Positions 37,232 to 50,480 of a stretch of 64,000 bases of DNA are shown here, piece by piece; position 1 is the first letter of the stretch, and each line of letters opens with the position of its first letter. A program made the translations under genes and the position numbers. This DNA is from Erythrophleum ivorense (taxonomy: Eukaryota; Streptophyta; Magnoliopsida; Fabales; Fabaceae), in NCBI GenBank assembly GCA_026724425.1, contig JAIUCV010000023.1, positions 1,612,001 to 1,676,000 on the forward strand, given 5' to 3'. The notes under the pieces were generated by a model. It was not told the DNA's origin. It was given only the letters and a program-made list of their open reading frames with translations, and did no database searches.

Positions 37232-38002
37232 TGTCATATTTAGTGTTCTCCAAACCCTTAGATATTAAAAGAAAGGTTGATAACCATGATAGTGAAGGAT
37301 TAGAAGTTTAGATAAGATAAAAGGAAAGAGTAAAAAGAGCAGAAGTGGAGCCAAATTGGCTAAACAGAGTAACATACTAGAGGCAAAACTGTAATTTTGA
37401 GCAAAATTTTAAAAATTCAAAGAAAAGAACTTTAAATGTTAAAATTAAACTTACCAGAATTTTCAAAGTCCCAAAAATCGTAGGGACTATGAAAATAATT
37501 AAATCCTTGACAGTGTATGGTTTAGGGCTTTAATTGGCTGTAATTTTGCCTAAACTTTTTTAGGCTATGTTAAATCCTATGAATTTCAAAGTAAAATATT
37601 TTTAATAATTAGAAATCTCAATTTTCATATGGAACCGGTAGTTTTCAAAAAAGATTTAAAATGAGTTCAAGTGAAGGAGTTAAAATATAGGGAAGTAAAT
37701 GAAATTTTTGGAATTGTTATAAAAATCTCCCTTTCCCTTTATATCTTCACACCAGCCTTTCCTCTCCTCCATGACCGACATACTTGAACTTTGAACCAAA
37801 ACATATATGGCATCAAAAATAGGAAGAGAGAGAAGGGAAAGGAAGCCAAAAAGGGCAAGTTTATGCGCCTAAATTCATACTTTACTAGTTAGAAAACTTG
37901 CTCTCCTCTTCAAGCCCTTTCTAAGTAGTTTTAGTTTCTTGAAAGGATGAAATTTGTGGCTGACCCCTTGAGGAAAAGAAAAGATTTGGAGCAACCAACT
38001 AT
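37232..38002 (+). mobile_element. LTR M, 5' fragment
   Basis: It begins TGTCATATTT and follows the same order of segments as LTRs I and J: cagtg...atggtttaggg, a segment ending near the TATA-like ccctttatatc, then tttcttgaaaggatga. Homology stops near 38002. The following cagtgcatgatttaggacat repeats a segment that in LTR I lies about 500 bp upstream (46723), which points to a rearranged break. Confidence 0.65.
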
Positions 38003-38533
38003 ACAGTGCATGATTTAGGACATCAATTATAAAAATATTGTCTTTATAGGGCAATATTGTCTCTATACAGCCTTTCATAATTTGATTATAAAAATATTGT
38101 CTCTATACTTATTTATTAAAGCAATTTGGCCATTAACTTCGCTTAGATCAATCTTATTCTTCTAATTACTTAAAAAAAATAATTTAGGGTATCTTATATT
38201 ATATTTTTTATTTGTTGAGATATTTAACAATTATGTTATTTAATTAATATTTTTTAATTGCTTTATTATAATAAGTAGAGAGATATTATTGCTTCAATTA
38301 ATACTAAAGTGACTAAATTGCTCTAATAAATAAATTAGAAAGAGACTATCACTCTAATTAAAAATAAAATAGCTAAATTACATTTCACGTAATAAAAAGA
38401 TAAAAAGTTTTTGTGCATATGTCACGCCACATACCCATATTAACTCAAAATAAACATGCATAATGAGTAACAAAGTAAATCACAATACATTCAATGATGA
38501 GTTTATAATACTCTTATATATAGTCTCATTATG

Positions 38534-38567
<34 letters not shown>

Positions 38568-39628
38568 TTCCACTCTCATTTCACAAACTAATTAAAATCT
38601 AAAGGCACCCTATAAATTTCAATATAATTATAGATAAACTTGATGTACTAAGCAATGAATTAGTGAGTCATGATTTTTATTATCTATTTTGTAATTATAG
38701 AAAATGGTTATCCTCCCACATGGTTTAGTTAATAATATTCCATCAAGGGAATAAGTTGATGCATATATTTTCACTATTCGCTATGGCCCTTTGCTAAAAG
38801 GAGATTGCCAATATTTGTTCAACTTTGCTTGGAGTAGTTTTTATAGGCAAATGAAGTAATGACATTTACAATATGATAAATGAGTGGTAATTTTCCATTC
38901 AAGAGGAGCACATATAAAGGTCATTTCTTTGATTCTTGGTTGGGATGAATTAATTTATGAACTTCTATAAATATAGCTTGCTGAAAGTTTGTAATTAGTT
39001 GTTAGCCAGATTACTAGTGCTATATTCACAAAAATGAATGTTAATAAGCATCGTGTGGTTTCTTCATTCAGGTTCATTATCTAACCATCATTAGATTAAG
39101 TTGCACTATGGTGTTGCATTTAGCTTCTTCAAGTCCCTAAGACAAGGATTGAGGAATGTTTAAGAAATAAATATACACTTGCAACTACTATTTACTAGCC
39201 TAATTTCTAGCATTATTACAACGAAGCCTAATGACATGAAAATAACTATCTATGATCTACATCCTCTAAGCCTAACATAATTGGCTAACATGCTTATTGG
39301 CTAAATTGGAATGGTAGGTTTTGATGAGTATCTTTCAATTATTCAAGAAAAGAAAAAAGAGTAGCTTAGCCTTTCACTAAGTTACAGAAAGATGCTCATA
39401 AAAGTTCTTATTCTTTTTCTCCTCTTACTTCTGTGTTTACTAAACTACTTATTGTACAAATTGAATCTTTCATTGTCATCAAAGGGAAGGCAATTATCTT
39501 GAGACACAGAATAGCAAACATAATATTTCTTAACCTAGCAAATGGCAAATCGAAGAAATAGGCACCCACCCACTATATGATAGAAACACAATCTCGATTT
39601 TTGCCTATATATTAATCTATAATTCAAA
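38003..39628. other. AT-rich spacer with microsatellite
   Basis: No gene recognised. A short motif (attataaaaatattgtct) occurs twice, near 38030 and 38084. A (TC)n(TA)n microsatellite lies at 38534-38567. Confidence 0.55.
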
Positions 39629-39669
39629 TGTGTAACAACCAAAAATTGTTGAAATTTTTTAAGTCCTAA

Positions 39670-39915
39670 AATTTTTCTAAGTCTGCTGGTTACAGTTCAA
39701 CTATAGTAAATGTACCTGTTTGCTATAGCGAGAAATGGCCTAGCTATAGCAAATGTGCTTGTTCGCTATAGCAAGAATGCTTCTAGCTATAGCGAGTTTA
39801 GGCATCTCAAAGAAAAACCAGGAAGTTCCTCACCATAGCACACATCGTAGCAAGAATAGGGGCCTGGGACTGATATGTGCTCACCGTAGTGAGGGTTATT
39901 TTCCGCTATATAGAG
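39670..39915. repeat. CTATAG palindrome array in LTR H
   Basis: At least eight copies of the motif, including CGCTATAGCGA and AGCTATAGCGA and decayed forms such as ACTATAGTAAA. Spacing is about 20-35 bp in the first half. Confidence 0.8.
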
Positions 39916-40768
39916 GGTTAGTCCGAAAAAGTATGAAAAAGGAGAATTTTGCTTCTGAAAGAGTCTAGATCCTCTCCTTTTCTTCTAACCGACCTGAGTT
40001 TCATCCAAAATAGAGAAAAGGGCTAGAAAGAGAGAGAGAGAGAGACCAAGAGAAGGAAGGAGGAACAAGGAAAAGGTAAGAAAACTTGAGATTTCCATAG
40101 TTTTTCTTAAAATTTTGCTCTTCTTTTTTTGCACTCTCTTTCTATGGTTTTAGTCGATGAATTAGTTTTGTTTTGAGCTTGGTTCAGAAGAGGGAGAGTG
40201 AAGAATAAAAAGGAAGGTGAAGGCAAAAGAGAATCATTCTTGAAAAAAGCTAGAACTCAAGGTAGATACTTATGCATCTTACTTTTTCTTTTTTTGCCTT
40301 CCTTGACTATGTTGGTTCTACCAACTTGAGAGTTTGAGAGAGGAAGGAAGTCTAACCTAGAGCAAGCAAGAAATCCTTGAATTAAACTATGGGAACTTGT
40401 GAAATACAAAAGAACTAGGAGAAGGGCTAGTAAAATTTAAGAGGAAGAAACTAGGGATTTAATCTCCTAACCTTTGTGAGTAATTGTTTGAGTTCCAAGA
40501 GAGTAATTGCATGCTACTTGTTGTATCTAGGCTCAAAAGAAGCAACTCCATCTAGTTATGATTATAAGACCGAGAAGGGAGAAGAGAAATTGAAAGGAAA
40601 AGCTTGTGTTGGATTATAAGGTAGCTCTCCATTCTTTCTTATTGCATTCTTGGATGTATATAATCATTGTATGCTTGTGTATGTGCTTGTTTTGTGAGAC
40701 ATGCCATATGTTATTGGCTTGATGCATTGGTACCAATATGCTTATGTTTTGGGTTGTGAAAATTATTC

Positions 40769-40953
40769 GGGTGAGGTAGTGCCAAAAGTCCCTTGTGATG
40801 GGTGAGGTAGAGCCAAAAGTCTCTAGAAATAGGTGAGACAAGGCAAAAAGTCTCATGAATGAGTAAGGTTAAGTCAAAAGTCCCTAAACCAAGGGTGAGG
40901 CCATCCAAAAGTCCCTAAAATAAGGTAAGACTCAACCAAAAGTTCCTAGAGCT
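40769..40953 (+). repeat. About 31-bp minisatellite in LTR H
   Basis: Six imperfect tandem copies of a unit of the form GGTGAGGnnnnnCCAAAAGTCCCTnnnnn. The same array, more or less diverged, occurs at the same place in LTRs F (26075-26194), C (52323-52510), A, B, D, E, G and N. Confidence 0.8.
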
Positions 40954-41650
40954 CATTCTTGGCATTGATATGATATTCATGGCATGTAACTCATGTGTTG
41001 TATAATTGTGAATGGTTTGCATACTTTGACTTGTTTATATAATTTAATTGCTTCTTTAAATGAGTGTATCAGCTATTTAGATTCCATGAATCTCAACCCT
41101 TCCCTCTCCTATCTCATATGGTCCAGGTGAAGCTCAAGAGCCTAAGAGTGGAGGCCATGAGGCGTAAATGGCCCTTTTTGACCCTTTTTGCCCACTTTTG
41201 CATAGTTTGATGTATAGGAAAGTCAAAGTACTCATGCATACATATTTCTTTTGAGATGTAAATATTTGAACAAGTATATAAATATGTATAAATGATGTAT
41301 GAACTATGTATAGTGCCAAAGTAATAAAAATATGAGATTTAGCTCCTTTGTGGCTTGTATATCGTAGTGTATTTTTGCCTGTAGGATAGTGAGTTTGAGA
41401 TTATGATGATTTAGACCACTTGGGTATTTCATATAAACTATGTTTATGCTTTAAAACTTGCCAAAGAGGTGCTAGAACATGTAGGAGGTCATTTGGTCCT
41501 ATTTTGAACCATAAAGGGTGTCAAATGTGCCAAATCCATGAGCTATGTCAAGATATGACTAAATGAGCTCCTTTTGATCTGAAATTTGGCATGCCTTTAG
41601 AGCTTGTTGAGAGCTTCTTGGAAGCTAAAGTGGGTAATATTTGGAGGTCT

Positions 41651-44600
41651 TGTAACACCATAACTTCTAGCTCATTTAATGTCATTTATAAGCTTTGTAT
41701 TATCAATCCCACAATATCATATGAAAAGGGAATGAAAATAATAAACTTTTTTCGCATTGCGCTATGTCAAAAAAATTCAATTTGGTGTCACGTGGACTAT
41801 GTGAGCTCATACTATACTTATTCATATTTAATTTCATTATTACAACTCATTTGTATCACAAAAACATGCCTACAACCCATGGAAACCGAAATGGAGCTCA
41901 AAATAAACAAGCACATTTTTGGCCAGATTTGCTCCATTTTCTAACCCAATTTTGGAAAATCATAACTAAATCTAGAAAATTTAAAATCATGTAATATTTG
42001 TCATTATGGAAATATTAGGATGTCTACTTCACACTAAAAATATGCCCAGGTCATAAAATTTATCACACAGGACGTTTGACATCCAAAAAGCTACAGAGTC
42101 GCTGGCTGCCTGGGCTGCTGTTCAATTTACTGATACAAATTTCTGAAATTCATAACTAATTCTATAAAAATTGAAATCACACAAATTCTATCATTATGGA
42201 AATCTACAAATGTTAAATTGATAGTAAAAATAATTTTAGAATGAAAAAGATACGTTTAGTCAGCTGGACCCTATGGAACAGTAACCAGACTCATGGGGCG
42301 CTACTGATACTGACAATTAACTTCAAACATGCATAACTCACTGCTCAAACCTCCAAATGAGGTGATCTTGGTGGCCGCAGAAAGCTTATGACCTCTAGTT
42401 TATGCATGTAAAATTTCATAAGCATTGGACACCATTTGGCCATTGGGTGATACAGAATTCAAAACTGTCAGTATGAACAGTACCCATAACAGAATCTATG
42501 AAAAATCCTAACTTTGAAAATTCATCAAATATTCTCTAGGTCTCCAAAAATTATGATCTTTAGCTTTCCAAAAATCTCTTAATGAGACCTAATTGCATGC
42601 CAAGGTTTAGGGCAAGACTAACTCATTTGGCCAAAAATGGCATAGGATTCCATTATGGTCAATTTTGGCTCTATATTGGGTACCAAAATTGCCAAATGGA
42701 TTTCCCTTGGTCTTGGCACCTTTTGGGCAAGTTTAAAAGCATATTTAAGACTTGTGTGAGTTGTCCAAGTGGTCCCAAACCTCATGCATCTCATTTTGGC
42801 CATTCAACCTACATTTATACATATATTCATCAAACTTTACATTCTTATACTATGGCATTTCATACTCAAAACATGTGCTAATGATCATATATCATTTCCA
42901 TACATCTAAACATCACATAATAGTATGTTTACATCTATCTCAAGGTTCATAATACATATACAACATCATATACATCTTGGACCATTATCATGGTTCCAAA
43001 ATAGACAAAATAAGCATAAGCTTGTCAATTGTCCCTCTTCATGGTGGTTGGCTCCCTTCACCATAATTGCTTAGTCCACCTAGCATGTTAGGACATTTAA
43101 GAGGAGGGAGTAAGATTCAAGAATCTCAATAGCTCATCTCTCATTCCATCACACATAATATGTGCAAGCAAGTTTCACAAATGCATGCATGAAATCATAG
43201 GCATTTTAAAAGCAACTTTGGCATATGAATCAATCATACAAGACATTCAAGAGCTCACTAAGTGTTTGGGTTGGCCTCACACTTCTCCTCATGGATTTTG
43301 GACTTGCCTCACCCATTCTTTAAGCACTTTGGACTCAACCATACTCTTGGGAGCCCACTTTGCTTTTGGGAGACTCTTTACTTTATCTCAACCAAACTCA
43401 AGGGTTCTTGGATCATCCTCATCAAAGGGAAGAGTTCTTAGCCTTTCCACACTCAAGCAAACTCACACAATCATCATGTAATCATTTAAAAACATAACAT
43501 AGCATCAAGCATCATGGCATATAAAGGCATGCTAGCATACTTTTCTTAGCTTGAAAATACACATACACACATTCTAAAACAAGCTAAACACACATCCATG
43601 CATGAGAGAAGGTGGAGAGAGCTACCTTGCACAATTTCACACATTTTTTCCTTAGCTTTCAAGCCTCCTCTTTCGGCCACACACCCACAATTTGGTGGAG
43701 ATAGTTTCTCTTGGCATAGATACAATGTATAGGAGCCAATTAGGTCTATAAAACATATTCTAAGGCTACATCACTTGATAAAACACTAGATTGCTCTATA
43801 GGCTCCATTATGGTCCATAATCACACCTAATGAAGCAACAACCATCAAATGACTTCTAGGCCTCATTCTTTCTTTTCAATTATGATTCTTCACTCCTTTT
43901 AAATCTCTTGGAGTCATCACATCATCAAAACAAAGGGCCTAGCATCATGTTGCTTCTTTAGGTCCTAATATGGAACCTATGGCACTAATTCACTTTCTTT
44001 GAGTTCTAAATTTTTTCTAAGGCCTCTACTCATCTTCACTCATCACATATGACTCAAAAATGGGCTTGAAACAATTTAAAACTCTCTCTAACTATGCCAT
44101 CCCTACTTGGCCGAAACTTAGAGCATAAATAGGATTTCATGGCTTCTTGATTTTTCCTTGATGGGAGAACCATTTAGGGAGGTTGTTAAGAGTTGTAGGA
44201 GGTCAAGGAAACACTTAAATGCCCAAGAGAACTCATAGATTAAATCAGTTTTCACAATCCCCTTAAATGCTCTACACTTTTCTAACTTTTAAGTTCATGA
44301 CTTTCCATGGGGTTTTGTTCATTTTCATGGAGGAAGAGGCACATGGGGGACCTCTTAGCAATCTTAGGAGCTCAAGCAAATACTCATCTAAGCTAGGGAA
44401 TTCATGGATCAAAACAGATTTCACAATGTCTCCATGAATCCCTCACTTTTCTATCTTGTGTTTTCATGCTTCTTTCTTTGATTTCTTTGCACCTACTTGC
44501 TTCTCACACTCCAAAATCTATGAATCTCCCTTGCTAGGACCAGAATTCATCTCCCTTTGATTGGGCTCTACATGGGACGAAATTATCACAAGGAGGAGAA

Positions 44601-45527
44601 GGGAAGAAGAAGCATGGAAGACAACAAGTTACCTTGATTTCCTAATTTTTCTCAAGTTCTCTTCCAAGTGATAAGTTCCTCTCCTTCAAATTCTATTATT
44701 CATCCTCTGGACCAGAGTCAAAACATCACCAAATCCATCAATGAAACCATAGAAATGAAGAGGAGAATGAAAGGAACAAGTTTACTTAAGGGAAGAGCAT
44801 AAAATTCCACACTTTTCTAACCTTTTCCTTGCTTTTTCTCTCTTCAAAATCTACTCTCCTTGTGTGCCCAAGAGAGCTATCTTCCTTCTCTGTTTTTGGG
44901 GCAGAAACAAATCGTGGAAGTAAGGAGCTGCTGGAACGTGGATAAGAAGAAGCTAAAAGTCACTTTATGCAACTTTTTACTTTTACACTGTAGTCCCTTT
45001 TCTTGACTTTTTCATTTTAGACTCGTATCAACTCCTTTTTGAAATTCGTCTTTTCCATCATATTTTTTAGGCTCTTAATCATAAGAATTGCTTTTGGAAT
45101 CACTCAAAAAAGATCTGAAACTATTCTGAACCGTTCGGTCAAAGTTTTGGTCAACCTTTGCCGAAATCGCTTACCGGAGGGGTTTCAACTGTTCTAGGGG
45201 TTCCCATGGTTTTCAGGGCCTCTGAGAACCCTAGAAAGCTCAAATTTTCCATTTAAAAAACTCTCCTGTGAGTTTTCAAAATTTTTCAAAAATTACAAAA
45301 ATACCCTTACTTTCTTCGGCAAATTTTCTGAGCTCTTCTAGCTCTGGTTTTTGGACATCTCAAACCTCAAATCCTCATTTTCTAATATTTAAAATTTTAT
45401 TATAATTTTAGTTGGCCCCAATTCCTTCTATTTTGACGACTTCCTTTTATATTTAGTCCATTTCTGACGTTTACGGAGAAACCGAACATTGTGTTTCTCA
45501 CGTTTACGGAAGGACCGGATGTTTACA
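41651..45527 (-). mobile_element. Solo LTR E, inserted in LTR H
   Basis: A 3877-bp LTR in minus orientation, reading TGTAAACATCC...GGTGTTACA, with TSD ggtct at 41646-41650 and 45528-45532. Its 5' three quarters are nearly identical to LTR B, including the doubled TCCGTAAACGT phrase, but its last kilobase matches LTR A. It has W-boxes (GGTCAA on the plus strand) at 45137 and 45149 and the stem at 43113-43126. Confidence 0.93.
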
Positions 45528-48500
45528 GGTCTAAGGAATATTTGGCGAATTGTTGAAATTTAGAAATTTTGATGGTTTTGGTCAATGTAGTGTTACCAGG
45601 GGTCTAAAAATAAACCTATGTCATTCATGGGACAAAAGATATCCAACTGTCATGAAATTTTATGGACATAAACTAGACATCCATAGTGACCCATAACAAT
45701 TAAAGGCACCTTAATTGGAGGTCTGTAGGGGGTGAAATAACTTTTTGAAATTTTGTGTCAGCATCAGGGAAGTCATTCAACCTTCATTATTGTTCCATTA
45801 TTTTTTGAGGTCCAAAGGCTATTGAAATGATATGAAATTATTGTTTCCTCTAGTTAATATCTATAGCTTTCTAAATTGGTATAGTTTGCCCAAATTAGAT
45901 TTTTGTGGAATTAGTTAAGAATTTTTTAAGTTCATGATAGCAAGCTGTATCAGTACTAGGGGCAGCCGGATTGCTATCTCTTTTTCAATATCAAACATGG
46001 TCCAAACGCTGATATTGTGGCTAGAAATTATTTTTATGTAAACTTAACATCCAGAGCTTTCCAAAAGCTATGGTTTTCTTGATTTCTATTTTTTTAGAAT
46101 TAGTTATGATTTTCTAAAATTAGAGCAAAAAATATAACTTTTAAGTCGATTTGAGAAATTACATTTTCTTGATTTTTAGCTACATATCTGTGGTTTATGG
46201 GTTGTTTAAAGCTATGTATGAGTTGTATAAATGGAGTTTGAGTAGAGTATGTGATTGATGGGTTCACAGGACCCACGGGGTAAAATATAAGCATTTAAAC
46301 CTCGATAAATAGCATGGAAATGTCACGGTTTGCTCTTTTTTTTTTGAAATCATATGGAATCAAGCCAAAGCAGAGATTAGTTAGGGTTAATATATTATGG
46401 TGTTACAAAATGTAACATCTAAATCTTTTGAAATTGAACTAGAACTAATAACATAATGAAATAGGACTCTAAAATAAGATGAATTAAGGATAATTAAAGG
46501 TAAATTATTAATCAAAGCATCTAAAGATGAGATTATGAAGCTTTAGATGGCTGAAACCAGAGCCAGAACATCAAAATGGAGAAGCCAATAAGCTAGTAGT
46601 AAAATCATTATTTAAGGAAAAATTTTAGAAGCTAAAAAAAAAGTTTTAAATGACAAAATTGAACTCACTATGATTCTCAGAAGCCCTAAAAACTATTAGA
46701 ACCATTAGAATGGTTAAAATATTTACAGTGCATGATTTAAGATATCAGTTAAACATAACTTTGATTGGATTATTAGAGATGATTTTAAATCCCAAAGATT
46801 TTCAAATAAATGCTTTTAATAAAATAGAGTTTAAATTTTCATATAGAAAAGATAGTTTCTTAAAATGATACGAAACAAGCCCAAATGACAAGGTTAAAAT
46901 TGCAAGGACATAAATGAAAATTTAAAATTATTTTAAAATATCCATCCCCCTTCCATATAATGTCATGCCACCTCCTCCTCTTCTTAAAACTGACCTTGAA
47001 GCTTTTGAACCAACAACCATGGCATCCAAAATATGGGAAGAGAAAGAGAAAGAGAGAGAAAGAGAAAAGAGAAGCCATTAAGGTAAGGAAACATGCCAAA
47101 TTTTATGCCACGGTAGTTAGCAAACTTATTCTTCTTTCTAAGCTTTTTCTAAAAATGGTCTTGGCTTCTTGAAAGGATGAGTTTGATGGCTAACCTCTTG
47201 AGAAAAAGGGAAAGTTTAAAGCAAACAAATATAGCAAGAGAATCCCTATTTAGCAAGTTTTCAAATGAGATGTTATGCAATAGAAAGACTTGTTTTTCTT
47301 TGAATTCCAATGGCCTCCATATTCGGCCTCTAGAGAGAAACTAGAGAGGGAAAGTGATTTTGGATAAAATTTCATGAAATTAGGGGTTTAAGATCATGGA
47401 AAGTAAGATGATGCAAAAGAAAGCAATTAGGAAACCATAGAATGCAAGTTAAGCTACCTAGGGTTCCAATTGCACCATGGAAAATTTGAAACTCTAAGAA
47501 AATGTTTTAAACAACCTAAGGCCAACCTTAAACTAGAAAGAGTTAAGGATAATCTATACTTATCAAAATCTCCACGAAAGAAGCAATATCTCCAAATGTA
47601 ATGTGTGAGGAGTGTGGTTCGCCATGGTAAAGACAAGATGTCGAATGATGAGAGACCCTATAAGAATAAGTCCTAGAAACCTTCAACAAAATGAAACTTT
47701 GCTCGGGACCAACTAGGAACAAGAAATGTTAGTCAAGTGGATAAGACTTTAAGAGAACTAGTCCTTTAAAACCTTAACCATGAGACGCCACAAAGAAAGA
47801 CCATTCCTTTGATAAGTCACTTGTATTCTAAAGAAGAACACACAGAAGCAAGACTTCTCACAATGAGAAATAAAATTTTGAATTCATTCAAGTCTCTCAA
47901 AAGTACAATAGGTGGCCTATTAAGTAGGCATAAAAGAAAACCCTATACCTAACTTAATCTCTAAGAATTATCTTTCAAGAAATAGGAAAGAAAAAATTTG
48001 ATTTTAATGGGAGGAGATGATGTCATTTACTATAAGAAATCCTAAGGAAATGGAAAGAAAGCAATCTGTAAGTTTTTAGCAGCTAAGAAAAATAGAAATA
48101 AATAAAATTTGAAATTTAAATCCTAAGTCTTGACTAAATGGCCTTATTCAAACTAATGAAAAGCAATTAAAAGACATCTTAATAAGATTTAGAGATCCTA
48201 TTCACGTCACTTTGGTTGCCCATATGATTTGCACATGCTTGTTAATTGATTTCTTTAAGTTGGACTCTATTTGGACCTTACAACATGTCTTGTTGGGCTT
48301 GGACAATGAGGATCACATCCCTTGGGCCTTGTAACTCTTAAATCGATGCAAAAACATGGGTTCAAGATCTTGAACTTCTTGGACAATGCAACTCAAAGCT
48401 TGTTTCATGGCTTTAGCTTTTCCTCTAGTCATTGGGCCTCTTATACCTTGTAATGGGTCCATTTGCTTGTTGGGCTCTCTTGCATGCCCTTCATGCTCTT

Positions 48501-49425
48501 TAGGTCATCACACCATGCTCCCTTGTCTCCAAGCTCACGGGCCCCTTCATCACCTAAGAGGAGTTTTCTTTGATTCTAAGGCTATAAATGGTTTAGATAT
48601 GAATTATAAACACTAATTGAACCATTGGATTGAAATTATAAATCTTATTTTGAAAGGTAAATTTTTTAGGCACCTAAAAGGCGTAAAGAAACAAGTTGAC
48701 CTTAAGCTTGTGTAATCATGTAACTAATGATTCAAATGAGTTTCATTATAGTTATATGGCCCATAAAAAGTGAGAGTTTGGAGCTTAGAAGTGAAATCCA
48801 AGAGTTACCTCTTGAGGGACCTAAAATGACATAAAATGGCATATTAAGTTATAATATAATTAAGTGGTGATAGTATGAGTTAAAATAGGTTTTGATGAGT
48901 TCTTTTTCATGGAATATTTCTATTTGTAGGTGAAGCAAATGCAAGTTCACTTAATAAAGGTACAAACCCAAGAAAAATGAAGGAAAGAAAAAAAAAGGGA
49001 GAAAGTCAGAAGAGTTAGTTATAGCTTAAGGCTCTTAACTCTACAAGGTAACTTTATCTCCCTATCTTGCATGTATTTGAATATTTAAATGAGTTGATAT
49101 GCATGTATATGTAGTTGCTTGATGTATCGTGAGTTATGCTTTTCTATGATCTTTATCATGAGTTTTATGCATGTGCTTGCTATGTTTTGGCTCCTCACTC
49201 CTCTTAACAAGGAATTGAGTGCAGTAGCTCTTTTTTGACCCAGGGTTTAAGTTAAGTGAAGCCTAATGAATATATTGAGATGCCATATTTTGATGAGAAA
49301 TGAGTTTTCATGCTAAAAGTTATATTTGAATCACAGGATGCATAAGAATCACACGTTTGCATCGCATGCATTGCATTTTCTCATGGTATTCGTGTATGCA
49401 TGGATATGGTTGAGATTAACCATTA

Positions 49426-49443
49426 AGATTCTTCCTAGAATCT
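49426..49443. repeat. Conserved stem in LTR I, variant loop
   Basis: AGATTCT/AGAATCT with loop TCCT. The loop differs from all other copies while the arms still pair. Confidence 0.7.
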
Positions 49444-50480
49444 CACCTATGTTCTTCCCATTAACTATTTTAGGGTCTTCAAGCATGGAGAAGAAAAATA
49501 AGAAGCCATAAAGTTTAAAAGTCATGTATTAAAAGTCTTTGTTATAACTATGTATTTGAAAATGTATGTGATACATTAGTAATGAGATATCTTGTATAAG
49601 GCAAGCAAATGTAATATTAACATGCGTACAAGCATGAGACCATAATTATATGACATTTGGATGGATGAATGACCTTTTAGTACATGGTTCCATATGTGAA
49701 ATGCTTTATGGTCTATGTATATAAATGGATGTGGGATAGTCAATTTTTTATGCAAGCCATATATCATGTAATGAAGCTTATGGGAATGATGTATAGATGG
49801 ATTAAAATTTGTTCAAAGGAAGAAATTGCATATTAAAGGCTAATTAGACCACTTTAGAATTAATTTTTTGTCCAAATAAGTCATAAATTACACTTATACT
49901 CTTAATAGTTCAAATGACCTAATTTGGGGTTAAAATTTGGCATACAATTAGGGAATTTATATAGCTTTCTAACAAGTTAAAAATGAAAATTTTTGCAGCT
50001 ACACAGAATATTTAATGAATTTTTAAACTTGGCAAAATTATGTAAAATGGTTTGGTACTGTAGCATCGATGCAGTCTTCGTTTTATGGATATTTGATAGT
50101 CCAAATAAATTTCTTTAACTTGAAATTTTTATAGCATAAAGTTCATATACAAGCTTTCCACAAATACTTAATTTGTGTAAATCGAAGTTACATAGCCTAA
50201 GTTATGAATTTTTAAAATTTGGGGGTTTATTATGTCAAAGAGTCAAGAGTGAGCTATGTGGCTTCCATATGCAAATGGGTTTTGTATCTTGGTTTTATGG
50301 ATCTAAACAAACTTTTCTATGATAAATTTGAGTGAAAAAGGAGTGAAATTAAAATTTTGACCCCTATAGTTCAAGTTGATATTTTAAATGAAAAAAAAAT
50401 GCTGCCTTAAATGTGGTATCTGTAGAATTTTTCTTTCTATTGGATTTATTGATATGAAAATGTGCATAAAGAGTATGTTG

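Larger units (their letters stand above)
39631..46407 (+). mobile_element. Solo LTR H, carrying LTR E
   Basis: TGTAACAACC...GGTGTTACA with TSD aaatg at 39626-39630 and 46408-46412. Without LTR E and one TSD it is about 2895 bp, close to LTR N (2826 bp) and in the same subfamily. It contains the CTATAG palindrome array (39670-39915), the clearest minisatellite (40769-40953) and the stem at 41079-41093. A GA run lies at 40030-40046. The insertion site is the first two bases of LTR I. Confidence 0.92.

Noticed and set aside
40769..40953. CRISPR-like array
   Set aside because: The units are contiguous, imperfect and lie in a plant LTR; there are no unique spacers between constant repeats.
43185..43481. 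98-codon open frame in LTR E, and its relative at 29350-29670 in LTR B
   Set aside because: They fall on the degenerate repeat array of near-identical LTRs; equivalent frames are broken in A, C, D and H, so conservation is of DNA, not protein.
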